A DNA stretch of 64,000 bases from Alectoria sarmentosa (lineage: Eukaryota; Ascomycota; Lecanoromycetes; Lecanorales; Parmeliaceae): positions 1 to 64,000 of the forward strand of contig WOGZ01000083.1 of the NCBI GenBank assembly GCA_009733775.1. The letters run 5' to 3'. A program made the translations under genes and the position numbers. Every line of letters starts with the position of its first letter. The stretch's first letter is position 1. Below are positions 34,812 to 46,693 of this stretch, one piece after another. The notes beneath the pieces were generated by a model that made no database searches, had not been told where the DNA came from, and worked only from the letters and a program-made list of their open reading frames with translations.

Positions 34812-36973
34812 TCAGAAGATAGTGCCGAAAGAGCCATCTGTCGGTAGGGCCTTGCGGGGGCTGGCTGGCTTGCCGTTGGGATCGACGGGGGGTTTGCGGT
34901 GTCTGAGTGGAAGAGTCAGCACAGATATCGTGTAGGGTCGAGATTGAGGTTGGGACATACCTGAAAGTAAAGCCAACGAACAACCCTTTGCCCATCTTCT
35001 CATCCCGATCTGCCATGTTCTCCAATGCAGTCTGCTTGTCGTGCACCTCCTTGTACTTGGCCATATCTGCCTCATTGCTGAAGTCATCGAAATAGCCGGC
35101 ATCTGTCTCGCCATCCAACTCGGGTACGAATGGGGCTCGCTGCTCTCGCAACTTCGACCAGTCGACTTCCGCGAAATAAACATGCTTGTGTATTTCGCCG
35201 ATGTTACGGAATCGATTCTTTTTCGAATTAACGCAGCGCTGGATCAGATCCCAGGTACGGGGAGAGAGGAAGTAATTCGGGTCCTCAAACTTAGGTTTCT
35301 TGAGCACTTTGTCCCAGTGTCGCAGATTGTGCCAAGTTTCGTCGACAGTGGCACCCGCGAAAGGCGGGTATCCGGATAAGGCCTCGAAGAGCATGCAGCC
35401 GAGAGACCAATAGTCGACTGTGAAGTCGTACTCTTCGCCCTTGAGTACCTCAGGGGCCATGTAATCAGGAGATCCGACGATAGACTTCGCATAATTCACC
35501 TCGCGGTCACGCAAGCCTCGATAGCCCTCACGTCGTTCCGCAACCGAGCGTTGGTCCATGGGATTGCCGAAGGGCATGGAGAGCTGGCCGACTTCCTCAA
35601 GTTTGATTCGCATAGATTCAAACTTCTGTGGGGAGAGCATGCCAGCTGCGAGGCCGAAGTCTGTGAGCTTAACGTGACCGGTAGAGTCGATGAGGAAGTT
35701 CTCAGGCTTCAGATCACGGTGGATGTAGCCTAGCTGATGGAGGGCATCGACGCAACAGAACATCTCGGCGATGTAGAAGCGCGAATGACGGTTATGTAAT
35801 ACGCCAGTGTTGTTGAGAAGTGTCCGAAAATCGCCTCCTGGGACGTATTCCTGAGCGAAAGAGTCAATGTAGGCTCGAAACCAGGTTCCAGGATATCCAT
35901 ACCATAGCCAAATAGATGCTTTTGTCATCTTGAAAAGCATACAGTAGCTTCACCAGCCATTCGCTCTTAGCTGCTGTCAGTATGTCCCTCTCTGTCAAAA
36001 TATGTCTGACTTCATCCAATTTGAAGAGAAGCTTCTTGCTCATTACTTTCAAGGCACAGACTTCTCTAGTATCCTTCTTCGCTGCAAGATAGACCTGTCC
36101 ATAGCCACCTTGACCAACTTGAGTAAGGATCTGGAAGTCACCATGACGGAGTCTTGTGCGGCGCTTCCGAAGATTGGCTCGTTCTCTGCCCAAATACTTG
36201 TGTCTTGCAGTGTCGTACTCTTCTGCAGGGATGGCTGGAGGAGCCGGAAATTGGGAGTTGAAGAGCGCTTCACGGCTTTGGCGGTGGTGCACGTAGCTCA
36301 GGAGGTCAAAGTAGTGGTCCAAGAAATCTACAGACGTTAGACTTAGACATCACTCTGCTCGCTGACACTACTGACAGAGCTGGGTGACGTTCGCAAGACG
36401 TTTCACTTTGGGCGACTGCAGCTTCTCCAGCTCTTCAGCAGTCAGACCTCGTTGAGTGTTGTATCGTCCCTTCGCGCCAGAGTCTGTGTCTCTGAATTGA
36501 TATGGCTCTTGGCGTGATACTGCGGCTTGATTGGGCGTCGCTGGTTTTGACTGCCGCATGCCTGGAGGTGTATTCTCCTTTCCCGACTTGCGAGTTGGAC
36601 TCCCAGGGCCTAAGGCGTATTCTGGACGATTAATGCTGTCGTCAAAGATCTCTTCGAACCCCTGCCTAACGCTCTTGTTTGGTGAATGTGGGCTTAATTG
36701 GTGCCTTGCCATCTTGTTAGGACTACTTGGGCCAAGCTTCATGGCGTTGTCGAAAACGTCTGGAAGTTCATTGGCTCCTGGAGGAAGTTTGTTCTTGCTC
36801 GGACTGCCTTGAGGGGTCGCATACGGAGATGTGAAGCCGGCGCTGGTTGGCGTGTGAGGTGAGTCGTAGATGTCATTCGCGGAACGAGTGTGTAAAAGCG
36901 GAGGTGGCATGGGCAAGGTGAGGTTGGGTTTGCCATTACCCAGAGGCGATGGTGGAGGTGCAATGGCAGCCAT
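34812..36973 (-). CDS. DBF2: NDR-family Ser/Thr kinase Dbf2/Sid2/SidB
   Basis: The effector kinase of the mitotic exit / septation initiation network; it works with Mob1 at spindle poles and septa. Exons: 36376-36973, 35903-36327, 34961-35850, 34812-34902 (667 aa). The N-terminal ~190 residues are Pro/Ser-rich with many SP/TP sites (probable CDK sites). The Mob1-binding region reads LYFLDHYFDLLSYVHHRQ. The kinase domain begins about residue 264 with VGQGGYGQVYLA, then ALKVMSKK, YIHRDLKPENFL and LTDFGLAAG. After an insert of ~60 residues come GSPDYMAPEVLKG and WSLGCMLFEALSG. The AGC C-terminal tail includes GFTFRHRKPP, where the hydrophobic motif is expected. The start at MAAIAPPPSPL is chosen because the further upstream ATG adds an atypical Cys-containing extension. 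All catalytic residues are present. Confidence 0.94.
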
Positions 36974-38151
36974 AATGTGAGAGAATCTTCTCTGGTCGGA
37001 GCAGCCAAGGTTGACAGCAAGGGTTAACACCAGCAACCCGAACGGCTTGCTTGGTCAGAACAGAAGCAGCGCTATGACACGACGGTATATGGGATGGCGA
37101 AAGATGGGCTCTGAAGCTGCTTCTGAACAGGAACTATGCGTATCTCGATGCTTTCTGGCCCGCAAGACAGGTGCAACATTATGGATGAAATTGTGAAATA
37201 ATGAAATGGGCAAACATTTTCATAATTAATTAGGCAACTGACTGTTTGTTGATTTAATGCCGTTGGCGGCGCGACACTACTTCCTCTAGGCATCTCGGGC
37301 ATGTCCTCGGCTTCCAACCTTCAACTTGCAGCTTTCAACTTTCAGTCATTGACCTTCAACTTTCCCCTGCTTTCCTTTTCCCCCCGACTCCTATCACTAC
37401 TACTACTCGCTGCACAGTAGTGGTACACACCCTTCTGTACACGACAGTCTACGCGCCGTCGAGCTATTCAGCGTCATTTCTTCCCGGAAATACGTGGGCA
37501 GGATCCAGTCAGCTAGTGCAAGGCCGAGGTCATAAATGATCTGTCCAAGAGGCCAAACAACTTCTTTGCTCACAATCCAGCTAGAAGCAACTAATGTTCC
37601 CCTGCCATCATAGCCTTTGTTGATATGGCTTCTGTGGGTGTATTCCATGATGGATTGAGGCAAGCCCTTCTGATGGCCCATCCGTTGCATTGGCGAATTC
37701 ATTACCTTGACAAGACCTCCAAATCCAACATCACCCCTCTCTCTACTGAGTCTAGACATGCTCCTAGACGGGACTGTCATCGCAGCCGCACTCAAAGCCG
37801 CACCTCTTTCCATACACAACGTTGTCAAGCCCAACAGGTATAGAAATGCTGTATATCTCAACGATGAAGAAATCGCTGTGTTCTTGTAAGATGGATGAAA
37901 AAAGCAGAGAAGAGAAGCGAGTGCTCGACGAGCTTAATTTGATTAGCATCCTTTCGAGTATTTGACTACGAATGGCGCGTCATGTCTTCCATCTCGTCCA
38001 ACTCCTTTTCTCCATACAAGGCCCAAATCCAGCTTCCACATTTTCTAGTATCTTGTCCCTTTCGACTTCCTTCATCTACGGCATCCTGGCCTTTCTATCA
38101 TCTCCTTTAGAAAACGCTATCCAGCCATAATCATTTTCCCATCTCCATGCC
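36974..38151. promoter_or_regulatory. 1.18 kb divergent intergenic region, DBF2 / REC8
   Basis: It separates the start codons of the NDR kinase and the meiotic kleisin. It contains an imperfect tandem run of CTTTCAACTT-like units (37317-37365) and pyrimidine-rich tracts near 37370-37410. The minus-strand 152-codon ORF within has no recognisable domain. Confidence 0.45.
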
Positions 38152-40599
38152 ATGTTCTACAGCCACGAAAGTACGTTTCAAATGCCAGTGCGCGCTCTGG
38201 AGCCGCCAACTAATTATCTTCTGTTTGCAAGTCCTCACATCCCGTGAAGGAGGCGTAGCTACTGTGTGGTACGTGCTTACTCTCCCAATAAAGTCTGAAT
38301 CTCAGCATTCAGCTGACATCGACAGGCTTGTCGCGACACTCGGGTCTCGGTCGAACTCCAAAAAGATCAATCGAAAAGCTATCCTTAACGTCGACGTTCC
38401 AAAGACATGCAGCATCATCATCCAGCCGGAAGCGCCCATGGCGTTGAGATTGCAGAGCAACTTGCTGTAAGTCATCAAGATATGCACATCTTGAAGCCTG
38501 CTCATACCACTTACAGCTATGGAGTTTCTCGCGTCTTCTCTCAGCAATGTGGCTATGTCTTGTCCAACGCGCAAATCGCCCAGAGTAACATGAGAGCGCT
38601 CTTGAAAGCCGTCCGTACCTCAGATTTAGATCCCAACGCTGGCAAAGTGCGGTAAGTTCAGGGTTTCGGACAGTGGATTGGTACTAATCACATTGGTAGT
38701 CCCGACCAGCTCGTGATTCAAGATGACCCAGCCTTCCTCCCAGATCTCGCGCTTCCGATACTCGACATTGACCTATCTGCATTCGACATCTCTACGGACT
38801 CTTCTCGCCGTTCCAGCATACTCTCACCCCATTCACAGCTCTCTAGTCTCTCAAGCCACGCTGAAGCTGACGAGTCAGTGCTCGGCCTCGTGATACCTAG
38901 CTCCTACAGCGGAGGTGCTGGAGACCTGGGCGGATTCATCCTTCCGGGTGAAAATGGCAGCTCAGCTCAACGTCGTGCACGAATCGGCCGTCTTTTGGAC
39001 GACGAAGACGAAGGCTTTGATATCGATCCCGGCTTCACCATTGACGCTGATGGCAACTTGGTTGAAGAGCGTACTCCTGGACCAAGTGCCGCTCCGGCTG
39101 GCGGCATGCGGCTTGGCAGTGACTCTGCAGCCAGTGCTCGTGTCCGGCAAGAATTAATGGAAGGTCAACAAGCGGGCCGATCTGAGGTAAGCCTGACTCT
39201 CAAGATTAATATACAGACGACTCATCCGATAATAGCCTGGTGCCATGGACCTCGACCTTGATCTTCCCCGGTTTGACGACGACATCGTCCTGCCTGACGC
39301 CAAGGCCTTTCCAACAACAGCACGTCAAGCTCCTGGAGGCCCTGGAATCGTCGATTTCTCGTCGAATTTACATCGAGAACAAGAATCGTCTGGGTCCGCA
39401 GAGGCTCCTCGGCAGCGTAAGCGTCGAGCACCTAAACCATTGCCAGTGGATGAAAGGCAGGAGCTCCACAACACTGACCTCGCCCAATGGAAGACCGACT
39501 ATCTTGCGAACATGGCTGAGGCAACAGAAGCCAGAATGAGCCACAAAGCCCCCTTCCTTGCAAAGAAGAACGCTGCCTTTTGGGTCGTGCTAGCTGGCAT
39601 TGGCGGTGTAGGTCCTGGACTAGGCAGCTCAAAGCTCCAAAGTCCTCTGGATATGTTTGCAGGGGACGCCATGATGGAAGCTCTGACGGGCGTCAGAGTC
39701 TCCATCGCTGGACAGAAGAGAGGACGCGATGACGGGGAAGACTATGGCTCTGATAGCGAAGTCCGCCGTGTACGGATCAGGGACGACGACGGGGATCAGA
39801 TCGGCCGTGGAGACGACATCATGTTGGATGACGACGGGACAATGATTATCTCAGCCAACGATGTAAGAATTAGTATCGTCGGGGAATCTTTCCTGCGATT
39901 GACCATTTCTAGGGAATCGAAGTCGGTCGTCATGCTCCGCCAGCACTCGAAGATCCTTCTATGCCATGGAATATCAGCTCAACTATCGGCTCCCGTCAAG
40001 GCTCCATTGTTCCTGGTCGTGGTTTTGCCAGCAGTATTGGCGGGTTCCCTACCAGTGCTGGCGCTCCGAGCTCTCTGCTACCTGTCAGTGCTGGTCCCAG
40101 CTCACTGGATAGACGCGCAAGTCGGATCACCAGCGCCAGTCCTCTCGTCAATCGCGGGCGCCGACGTTACAGCAGTATTGAGGTTCCTCCTGGTGAAGGT
40201 GATGACGAGCTTCTCGGTGGTCGCCACATCTCTGACGACCAAGCCCATGACGACTTTCAGCTTTATGGTCCCGCTGCCGCCGTTGATACTCAAACAGCTG
40301 AACAATCACAATGGATGAGAGTGACTCTGAATCAAGAGGCCAACAATTTCCTAGACTTTGTCAAAACTGAAATCATGGCCTTTCCAGCCCATGCAAGCGA
40401 TGATGAGGACGAGCTTTCCGGAGATCTTTCGAAATCTTATATGTCCTTCGAACGATTACTGCCGCCAACACAACACAGTAAGATCGTCGCAGCTCAAGCA
40501 CTGCACCACCTTCTCGCTCTTGCCACGAAGAGCCTGATCAATGTTCATCAAGACTCGCCGTATGGCTCCATTGATCTTAGCCTCCCAGCTCGAGTCTGA
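38152..40599 (+). CDS. REC8: Meiotic cohesin kleisin Rec8
   Basis: The meiosis-specific alpha-kleisin that closes the Smc1/Smc3 ring and is protected at centromeres in meiosis I. Seven exons: 38152-38170, 38232-38268, 38326-38466, 38517-38651, 38700-39186, 39236-39862, 39913-40599 (710 aa, phases all consistent). The N-terminus reads MFYSHEILTSREGGVATVWL, then VATLGSRSNSKKINRKAI and ALRLQSNLLYGVSRVFSQQ. The SxxxKxxR-type spacing resembles Rec8 more than Rad21, as does the following DDPAFLPDL. The middle is acidic and disordered with several SxxE/ExxR candidates for separase. The C-terminal winged helix (KIVAAQALHHLLALATKSLI) binds Smc1. Rad21 is the alternative, but the N-terminal loop argues against it. 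Confidence 0.93.
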
Positions 40600-41224
40600 G
40601 CCCCATCGTGTCCTCTGATTCACTCGCGCCGGTCACGATACGAGCTTTCGGACGATCAGAGAATCGATACAAATTCCTTGGTTTCACTAAAAAAAAGATC
40701 CCAACGATTTTGCTCGCGCTTTGCTTTTGTTGCTACATATACGACGTAATAGCGTACATTCCAATCATGTAAGACATTGCTATCACGTACTGACAAAGAT
40801 GCTGTATCGCTAGACAATGGCTACAATAAAAACTCAAAGAGAGGAATTGAAGTACTTGACTTTTTCCAACTCAAATTTTGATGTGCTTTTGAGGAAAGTG
40901 CTTCGGGGCTGGTCCAATCGGTCTTCATGGCGTCCATGCATCGACCTTACAAGGTATCTCAACCCAACATGCGGGAATGGTCAATTTTTATATACTCTCA
41001 AGGATGATTCTATAACTTGTTTCGTGTCGATTTACATTAGTATCCCGGCACGGGGTCTTTTCTCTCCTTCGTGATGTTGGTGGGGGGGTTTGCGTCAAAA
41101 GACTCACTCATTAATAAACAGCTCGACTCTCGCTTTCTCTAATTCAACTCTTGGCTCCATGCCTCCACCCACTACGATCCAAACAACACTTTTCCAACTT
41201 TAAGATCCTTTCTTCCGCGTAGCT
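40600..41224. other. Intergenic region
   Basis: About 625 bp with the REC8 3' UTR and the former promoter of the following pseudogene. No gene is recognised. Confidence 0.55.
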
Positions 41225-42873
41225 ATGCCGAAAGTTCAACCCCGAGCATTCCGATGGCGGCCGCCAGTATGGCGCATTTCAAGCAGTAAATCTCTCTCTT
41301 GAGCTCAACGCAATGGCAAGCTGAAGAAGGTCAATTGACTAGGAGATATACGAGTATGGCTTGCTCAACAATAAGCTACCGACAGTGACCACCAACCCAA
41401 ACAAGCGAACAAGCAAAAAAAAATTGGTGCTAGAAGCTTTAACTATGTTGCTGGTGGAGCCGGCGAGAAGGCAACGATGGATGCCAACCGCCTGGCATTC
41501 AGACAATGGAAGGCAGGGCTCACTCCCTCAATCGTCAATTAATTGTCAGTGGCTGACAATCGCTGACCAGATGATTCCTCGGATGCTCCGGCCCACCACA
41601 CAGGGACCTAAGAGTCGAGCTCTTCGGCCATGAGCTCGAAATACCTCTCTTCATTGCTCCGGTGGGCGTCCAGACCATCTTTCATACAGACAAGGAGCTG
41701 GGAGTGGCAGAAGTCGGGACCGAGATGGGAGTTCCATATATCCTTAGCACAGCATCGAGCGCCAGCATCGAGGACGTGGCCAAAGCGAGTGGGGATGGCG
41801 TACGCTTTTTCCAACTGTACTGGCCACAAGACAATGATATCACCGTATCACTACGTAACCCAGACATTTGTCGACGTTTTGGTTTTGATGTCTGACAAAG
41901 TTTTGTACAGCTCTTGCGCCGTGCAAAATCTCATGGCTACAGCGTCCTCCTCGTGACTCTGGACACCTGGGCACTCTCCCGGCGCCTTGCTGATCTCGAT
42001 AATGCATTTGTACCATTTGCCTCAGGGATTGGAGACCAAACAGGCTTCTCTGACCCAGTCTTCCGCCGTAAGTTCAAGGCAAAGTACAGTATGGAAGTTG
42101 AAGACGACATCTTACAGGCAAGCCACGAATAGGAAGCAACCGTCTTCAGCGGTACCGCCCACACGTGGGAGCAATTGGAGCTGCTGAAGATGGAGTGGGA
42201 CGGCCCAATCGTCCTGAAGGAAATCCAACACGTTGAAGATGCGAGGCTAGCAGTCGAAGCTGGAATGGACAGGATCGTGGTTAGCAACCATGGCGGACGA
42301 CAATTAGATGGAGCCATTGGTAGTTTGGAAGTGCTACTGTTGGGGACCAGTAAGTTATCTTTTCGATCCATCATTCCACTTTTTATCATATTATGGGAGC
42401 TGGAGACCTTCTCCGCCTCCTGAGACAAGGCTTCTAACTCTTGAACCAGCTTTCAAAGAGAAACACTGACTCCAAAATCATTCAGACTCACCGTGTTATT
42501 CGATAATGGTATCAGGACAGGCGCAGATATCATCAAAGATTTGAGCTCAGGGGCGAAGGGCGTGCTGATTGGCAGGTGAGTCCTTGCCTCGCGTCCTGTT
42601 CTTGCATAACAGCCAGGCTGACATGTACACTCAGACCCTTCGTATACGGACGGCCTGGCAATAGGAGGGAAACTCGGTGCGCGAGATGCCGTCCGAGGCT
42701 TATTAGCAGTAAGCCTTCCTGGTTTCCTAACATGCGTCCGAGTGTCGTTCTCATCCAACACAAAGGACCTCGACCAGAGCATGGGCCTTGCCGGTATCGC
42801 GAACATAGCGGACTGTAATCGGTCAATGATCCGGAGGGTGCAGTATGGAGGTGACAAGATATCAGATTATTAG
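41225..42873 (+). pseudogene. Decayed FMN-dependent 2-hydroxyacid dehydrogenase (lactate monooxygenase-like)
   Basis: The intact family oxidises L-2-hydroxyacids (lactate, glycolate) on FMN. In several frames one reads KLPTVTTNPNK, FNYVAGGAGEKATMDANRLA, MIPRMLRPTTQ, PLFIAPVGVQTIFHTDKE, PYILSTASSASIEDVAK and FFQLYWPQDND. Then follow GPIVLKEIQHVEDARLAVEA, IVVSNHGGRQLDGAIG (flavin/substrate site), LTVLFDNGIRTGADIIK, GAKGVLIGRPFVYG and DLDQSMGLAGI. Lesions: a frame break near an A-run at 41414-41423; a one-base loss near 41602; a TGG-to-TAG stop at 42130-42132; and a duplicated ACGG at 42646-42653. A start-codon/frame mismatch is also seen near 41225. Most intron splice sites are still intact, so decay is recent. 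Assembly error could explain one lesion but hardly all. Confidence 0.88.
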
Positions 42874-43335
42874 CGGGGAGCATGACGGAAACACCAAAAT
42901 AAAGGAACAAAAGAAGCGGGTATGACATTCTGATGACAGTGATCGTCGAGGACCGAGGACGTATCCTCGACGCCCGAGATGGGTCAGTAGAAAGTCGACT
43001 GCACATGAGCAGCAAGGCTTCATAGCCGACCCCAGGTATCAGCTTTGCTGGAATATGAGTAGAGTCTCATTATTCTAGCCCTTTCCACGAAGCAAAACAG
43101 CACCACAAGGCATGGAGGCATGTTCGCGTGGAAACAACTAGAGCTGAGTCCTAGTACTTACTTAGCATGGATCAGTCGAGTCATCTCGATAAGAAGATGT
43201 CCTCGTTGTATCAATATCAATCCCGTCATGTGCGGGTCCCTTGGTCTTGGTCCTTGGATGTAAACACCACCTCTCTGTGCTCCCATTTACCTTGTTGCGC
43301 CTCACATACAACCTTTGCTTCCTTCATCCATAAAC
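42874..43335. other. Intergenic region
   Basis: This is 462 bp and probably holds the promoter of the CREG-like gene. No gene is recognised. Confidence 0.55.
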
Positions 43336-44115
43336 ATGTTTCTCCCAACCATCCTACTCCTCTCCATCCTCTCCCTCGTCTCCGCTCCCGCCCCGCCCCC
43401 GCATTATTTCCTCAACCCCCCATCCTTCTCCCTCCAATACCGAAAAGTCCCCACAGTCCACAAATCCGCCATGCTGGCCCGTCGGATCCTCAACCTATCC
43501 TCCATTGCTACACTCTCTACCGTCTTCCCTTCCAATCCCTCCATCGAGGATGACTTCTCTACCCTCTCACACCCCGCCTCTGACCTCGGCGGTGCCCCAA
43601 TAGGTTTAATGGATTACTACGCCTCCTGCTCCCCTCAACCTTCAAATCCCACAATCCTCGCCATTAGTATTGCCACCACCTTCCGCAACACGCGTGCCGG
43701 CTCAAACGTCACACTCTCCCTGCGCTGGCATCCTCCACCTTCGGCCCCGCCGAGTGATGATATCTATGCATATTCACCCGCTAATATGCCACGTTTCAGC
43801 CTAGTCGGTTATATCGAGCCGATTCCTCCCTCTGAGATCCTGTCTTATGATGTTGAGGCTTGCTTCTTGGACAGACATCCAGATGCCGAGGCCTGGCTGC
43901 CGGGCAATAAGATCCATCAAAGCTGGTGGGGGAGATTGGTTGTAAAGGAAATCTATTGGATTGGCGGATTTGGGGACCGGGCGTACATTGGGTGGATACC
44001 GGAGAGAGAATGGAACGCCGTTAGTGAAGATGAGGTTGCGAAGGCGAGGTTGGTCGGGGAGGACGGGTATGAGAAGTATACGGAATCGATAGAGCAGGAA
44101 GTGCTAGAGCTGTGA
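43336..44115 (+). CDS. Secreted CREG-like, FMN-binding split-barrel protein
   Basis: An intronless gene for 259 aa. The start MFLPTILLLSILSLVSA is a clear signal peptide, so I chose this ATG over an in-frame upstream TTG. The core belongs to the pyridoxamine-phosphate-oxidase-like split-barrel fold of CREG proteins. It contains FSTLSHPASDLGGAPIGLMD, YYASCSPQPSNPTILAIS, RNTRAGSNVTLSLRW and RFSLVGYIEPIP. It continues with CFLDRHPDAEAWLPGNKIH, WWGRLVVKEIYWIGGFGDRA and YIGWIPEREWNAV. Potential N-glycosylation sites are NLSS and NVTL. Related proteins are secreted or vacuolar/lysosomal and often do not bind FMN, so enzyme activity is not assured. The N-terminal coding part is very C-rich on the coding strand. 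Confidence 0.9.
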   Translation: MFLPTILLLSILSLVSAPAPPPHYFLNPPSFSLQYRKVPTVHKSAMLARRILNLSSIATLSTVFPSNPSIEDDFSTLSHPASDLGGAPIGLMDYYASCSPQPSNPTILAISIATTFRNTRAGSNVTLSLRWHPPPSAPPSDDIYAYSPANMPRFSLVGYIEPIPPSEILSYDVEACFLDRHPDAEAWLPGNKIHQSWWGRLVVKEIYWIGGFGDRAYIGWIPEREWNAVSEDEVAKARLVGEDGYEKYTESIEQEVLEL

Positions 44116-44569
44116 AGAGGTGGAGAAAACTCCCAGTGCCAAATATTCGAGAGACCATATGAGGCCCTGCGACAAAGTGCAACTGCCTTGCGCCCAGAAA
44201 CGTGGCACTTTCGGGCCCAGCTGCAAGATGTCATGCTGCAGACCCTCCTATCATACTTCGCCAGGGCCTTCTTCCAGCAAGGCAGCTCTTTGCTCGACAT
44301 TTACCAAAGAGACAAGGTCCAGGACGGAATGGACAATATGATGAGACTATGACTCGCAATGCAAACACAAGAGGTCTGCCTAGTCCACGAGACTGATGTA
44401 ATGATGCCGTCGTTCTGGGAGAAGGTTGCCGTCGCCCGAGATGAGGTGTACTTGGGTTCTTTAGAAGTTCGTATGGGCAAAAAAGCACGGACAGAAGATC
44501 ACGGCCACAATGTGTCACTTGGCAACCGGCGTTCAAGACAGCATCAAAGCTTAGGATATCATCATCTAC
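44116..44569. other. Convergent intergenic region
   Basis: This is 454 bp between the stops of the CREG-like and WBP11-like genes. Nothing else is recognised. Confidence 0.55.
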
Positions 44570-45630
44570 CTACTGCAAGTCCTCGTCACTGACCTCTTCC
44601 ACCATCACTCTCTTTGCCCCCACTTCCTTTGGTCCATCACCCTTCTTTCCATCTGCCTCCACTATCTCCATTTCTCGTCTGAACCGCTCTTCTTCCTCTT
44701 CCAGCCTCCTCCTTTCTCTCTCAGCATCCACAACCAAGCCCCGTCCCCCCACACCATCGCCCCAGAGTTTCCTGCCAACCCCATACCCCTCCTCCTCCAG
44801 TTTCTCCACCTCCTCTTCTTCCAACAACTTGCCCCCAACTCCCTTCGTAGCATCGATCTTCCTTTTCACCGCATTGGGTACAAATCTAGCCGTAGCCTCC
44901 TTTCTCAAATCTCTAACCACAGGCTTGCTTTCGTACGTAGTCCTCGGTGCTGGTTTTGCGGGTAACGTTGTATCAGGCAACTTTGCTTCTGCCCCGTCAC
45001 GATTCTGTAGCCTCGGCTCAGCACCCAGCGGTTCGCTGTTCGCGTTGGTGGAAAGCCTCGAACGGTCGTCCCTTCGCTGTTGTGGTATCGGCGGTGGTGT
45101 GTCCCTCGGCCAGGGTATTTTCCTCACGCTCTCATCTGTCTCCCCACCACTACTCTCCTCTTCCCCCCTATGCCTCTTGCCCAATCCCCTATAACCTCCT
45201 CTCCCTCCCCTACCATCTCCTCTGCCCCGCGCTTCGCCTCCACTTCTATTGCCGCCGAATGCAGGCGCCTTATCGCCAAGTACCTCCCTTGCCTTGTTTA
45301 CCCTCGCAACATGCCGTTCTGCTTCCTCAAGCTGCCGCTGATCCCTGGTCGAGAGTTTTCCGCCTTGGCTTTCTTTCAGGGCGTGGAGGTCTGAGATGGT
45401 TGATTCGAGACGGCGGGGGTTGCGAGAGGCGTAGCGTTCGGTTCGTTGAGCTGCTACGGCTGCTTTGCCTGTAGGGAGACAGGTCGTCAGTAGATGTGAT
45501 TAGACATATCAGGAGAGCTGGAGAAGGACAATGATAAGGTTGAGGACGAACCTTTCTTGAGAGCTTTCTGCTTTTCGAGTTTGCGTTGCTGCGCGGCGGG
45601 GTTCTGAGCGCGGTCTTTGTCTTTGGCCAT
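44570..45630 (-). CDS. WBP11-like splicing-associated protein
   Basis: Exons: 45552-45630 and 44570-45468 (325 aa). The N-terminus MAKDKDRAQNPAAQQRKLEK, QKALKKGKAAVAAQRTERYA and ASRNPRRLESTISDLHALKE is the Wbp11/ELF5/Saf1 N-terminal domain. Related proteins act in pre-mRNA splicing. A Gly/Arg-rich segment (GRGDGRGGRGGYRGLGKRHR) follows. Then come IPWPRDTPPPIPQQ, a proline motif that could bind WW or GYF domains, and a C-terminal Glu/Arg coiled coil (ERERRRLEEEEERFRREME). The end is acidic (EEVSDEDLQ). The intron has donor GTTCGT and acceptor CTACAG. The protein is nuclear by inference. The gene is divergent from nothing close; HSP9/12 lies upstream in the same orientation. Confidence 0.85.
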
Positions 45631-46135
45631 GATTGGAAATATGGAAAGGTATATGACAGTGGTCGAACTTTCGAGGGCGTGGTGACAAAAGGGTGGTGAT
45701 GAGAGGCGGCTCAGTGCCTCTAGTGTACGACGACAGTTTGTTTGGTAGGAATGAGATCTGTCAGATCATGGTGGTTGCAGAAAAATATTTGCTTCTAAGA
45801 TCAAGCTGTTCGGAATGACTGATGAGAGAGCAGATGTGATGATCTGTTAAGAGTTGGAAGGAGGGGGAAAGCCCCGAATCTACGTGTCGCATTACCAAAT
45901 GTAGTTCAGTCAAAAGTTGCCTTTGGGCTTGCATTGGCTAGTTCTATCAAGCTCGTTCAGAGCAAAAGCAACATTTCCATCATTTCTTCTCAGACGTTCG
46001 TCCACAAGCCAGCATCAATCATTCCAATCAGAGACTGCGCATTACCATGGCCACTAGAGTTCTCAGAGGGAAGGAGCCGCTCGAAAAATGGACAAAGAAA
46101 GCGATTGCTGTCGTGGGTATCAGAATACTGGAAAT
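45631..46135. other. Intergenic region
   Basis: This is 505 bp with the promoter of the WBP11-like gene and the 3' UTR of HSP9/12. No other feature is recognised. Confidence 0.55.
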
Positions 46136-46693
46136 CTATTTGGTGCTTTCGACGACTTTGTTGTATACGTCTGTTCCATAGGACATTGTCAGCGAGAGAT
46201 GATCGAGACGGAGAAAGGGGAAACAGACCTTCAGCGGTTTTCTCAACATATTCAACAGCTTCCCCGAGGGTCTTCTTGGCGGTGTCCAAATAGCTCTCCT
46301 CGCCAGGCTTGGTGCTAGTTGAGTCGGAGAGCTTCTGGGTGATGGACTTTTCATCGCCTTTGAAGCGTCAGTAAAGGTATGACTTCGCAAATAGGGAAGT
46401 TTGAAGGAAGAAAAGGAAGGAGGCCTCATACTTGGCTGGACGCTGCCAGCGACTTTATCGCCTGATCTTGTCAGTAACGTGTCGGGCAAGCTCGCGTGAA
46501 AATGTGATTTACCTGCATCAGTAACGCCTTCCTTAGTTTTGTCGAGAAGGGACTTCTGAGAATCTGGGGTGAGCTTCTCCTCGGCCTTGTCGCCGAAGTC
46601 TTTGCGTCTGGGGTTGGCGTAGATGTTAGCCAGTGGTTCGAGTGCCTGATAGGCAGTACAGATGGGGAAGGGAACCTACCCAAGGTCAGACAT
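46136..46693 (-). CDS. HSP12: Hsp9/Hsp12-family small stress protein
   Basis: Members are intrinsically disordered, highly induced by heat, osmotic stress and starvation, and stabilise membranes. Exons: 46680-46693, 46513-46607, 46432-46461, 46229-46357, 46136-46170 (100 aa, phases consistent). The protein reads MSDLGRKDFGDKAEEKLTPD, SQKSLLDKTKEGVTDAGDKV and AGSVQPSDEKSITQKLSDS. It continues with EESYLDTAKKTLGEAVEYVE and ends EDVYNKVVESTK. The first ~60 residues are the family signature. The last exon is less conserved and its acceptor choice (GAACAG) is the weakest call. Exon 3 is just 30 nt. An AGGGG stress-response-like element occurs upstream. Confidence 0.9.
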
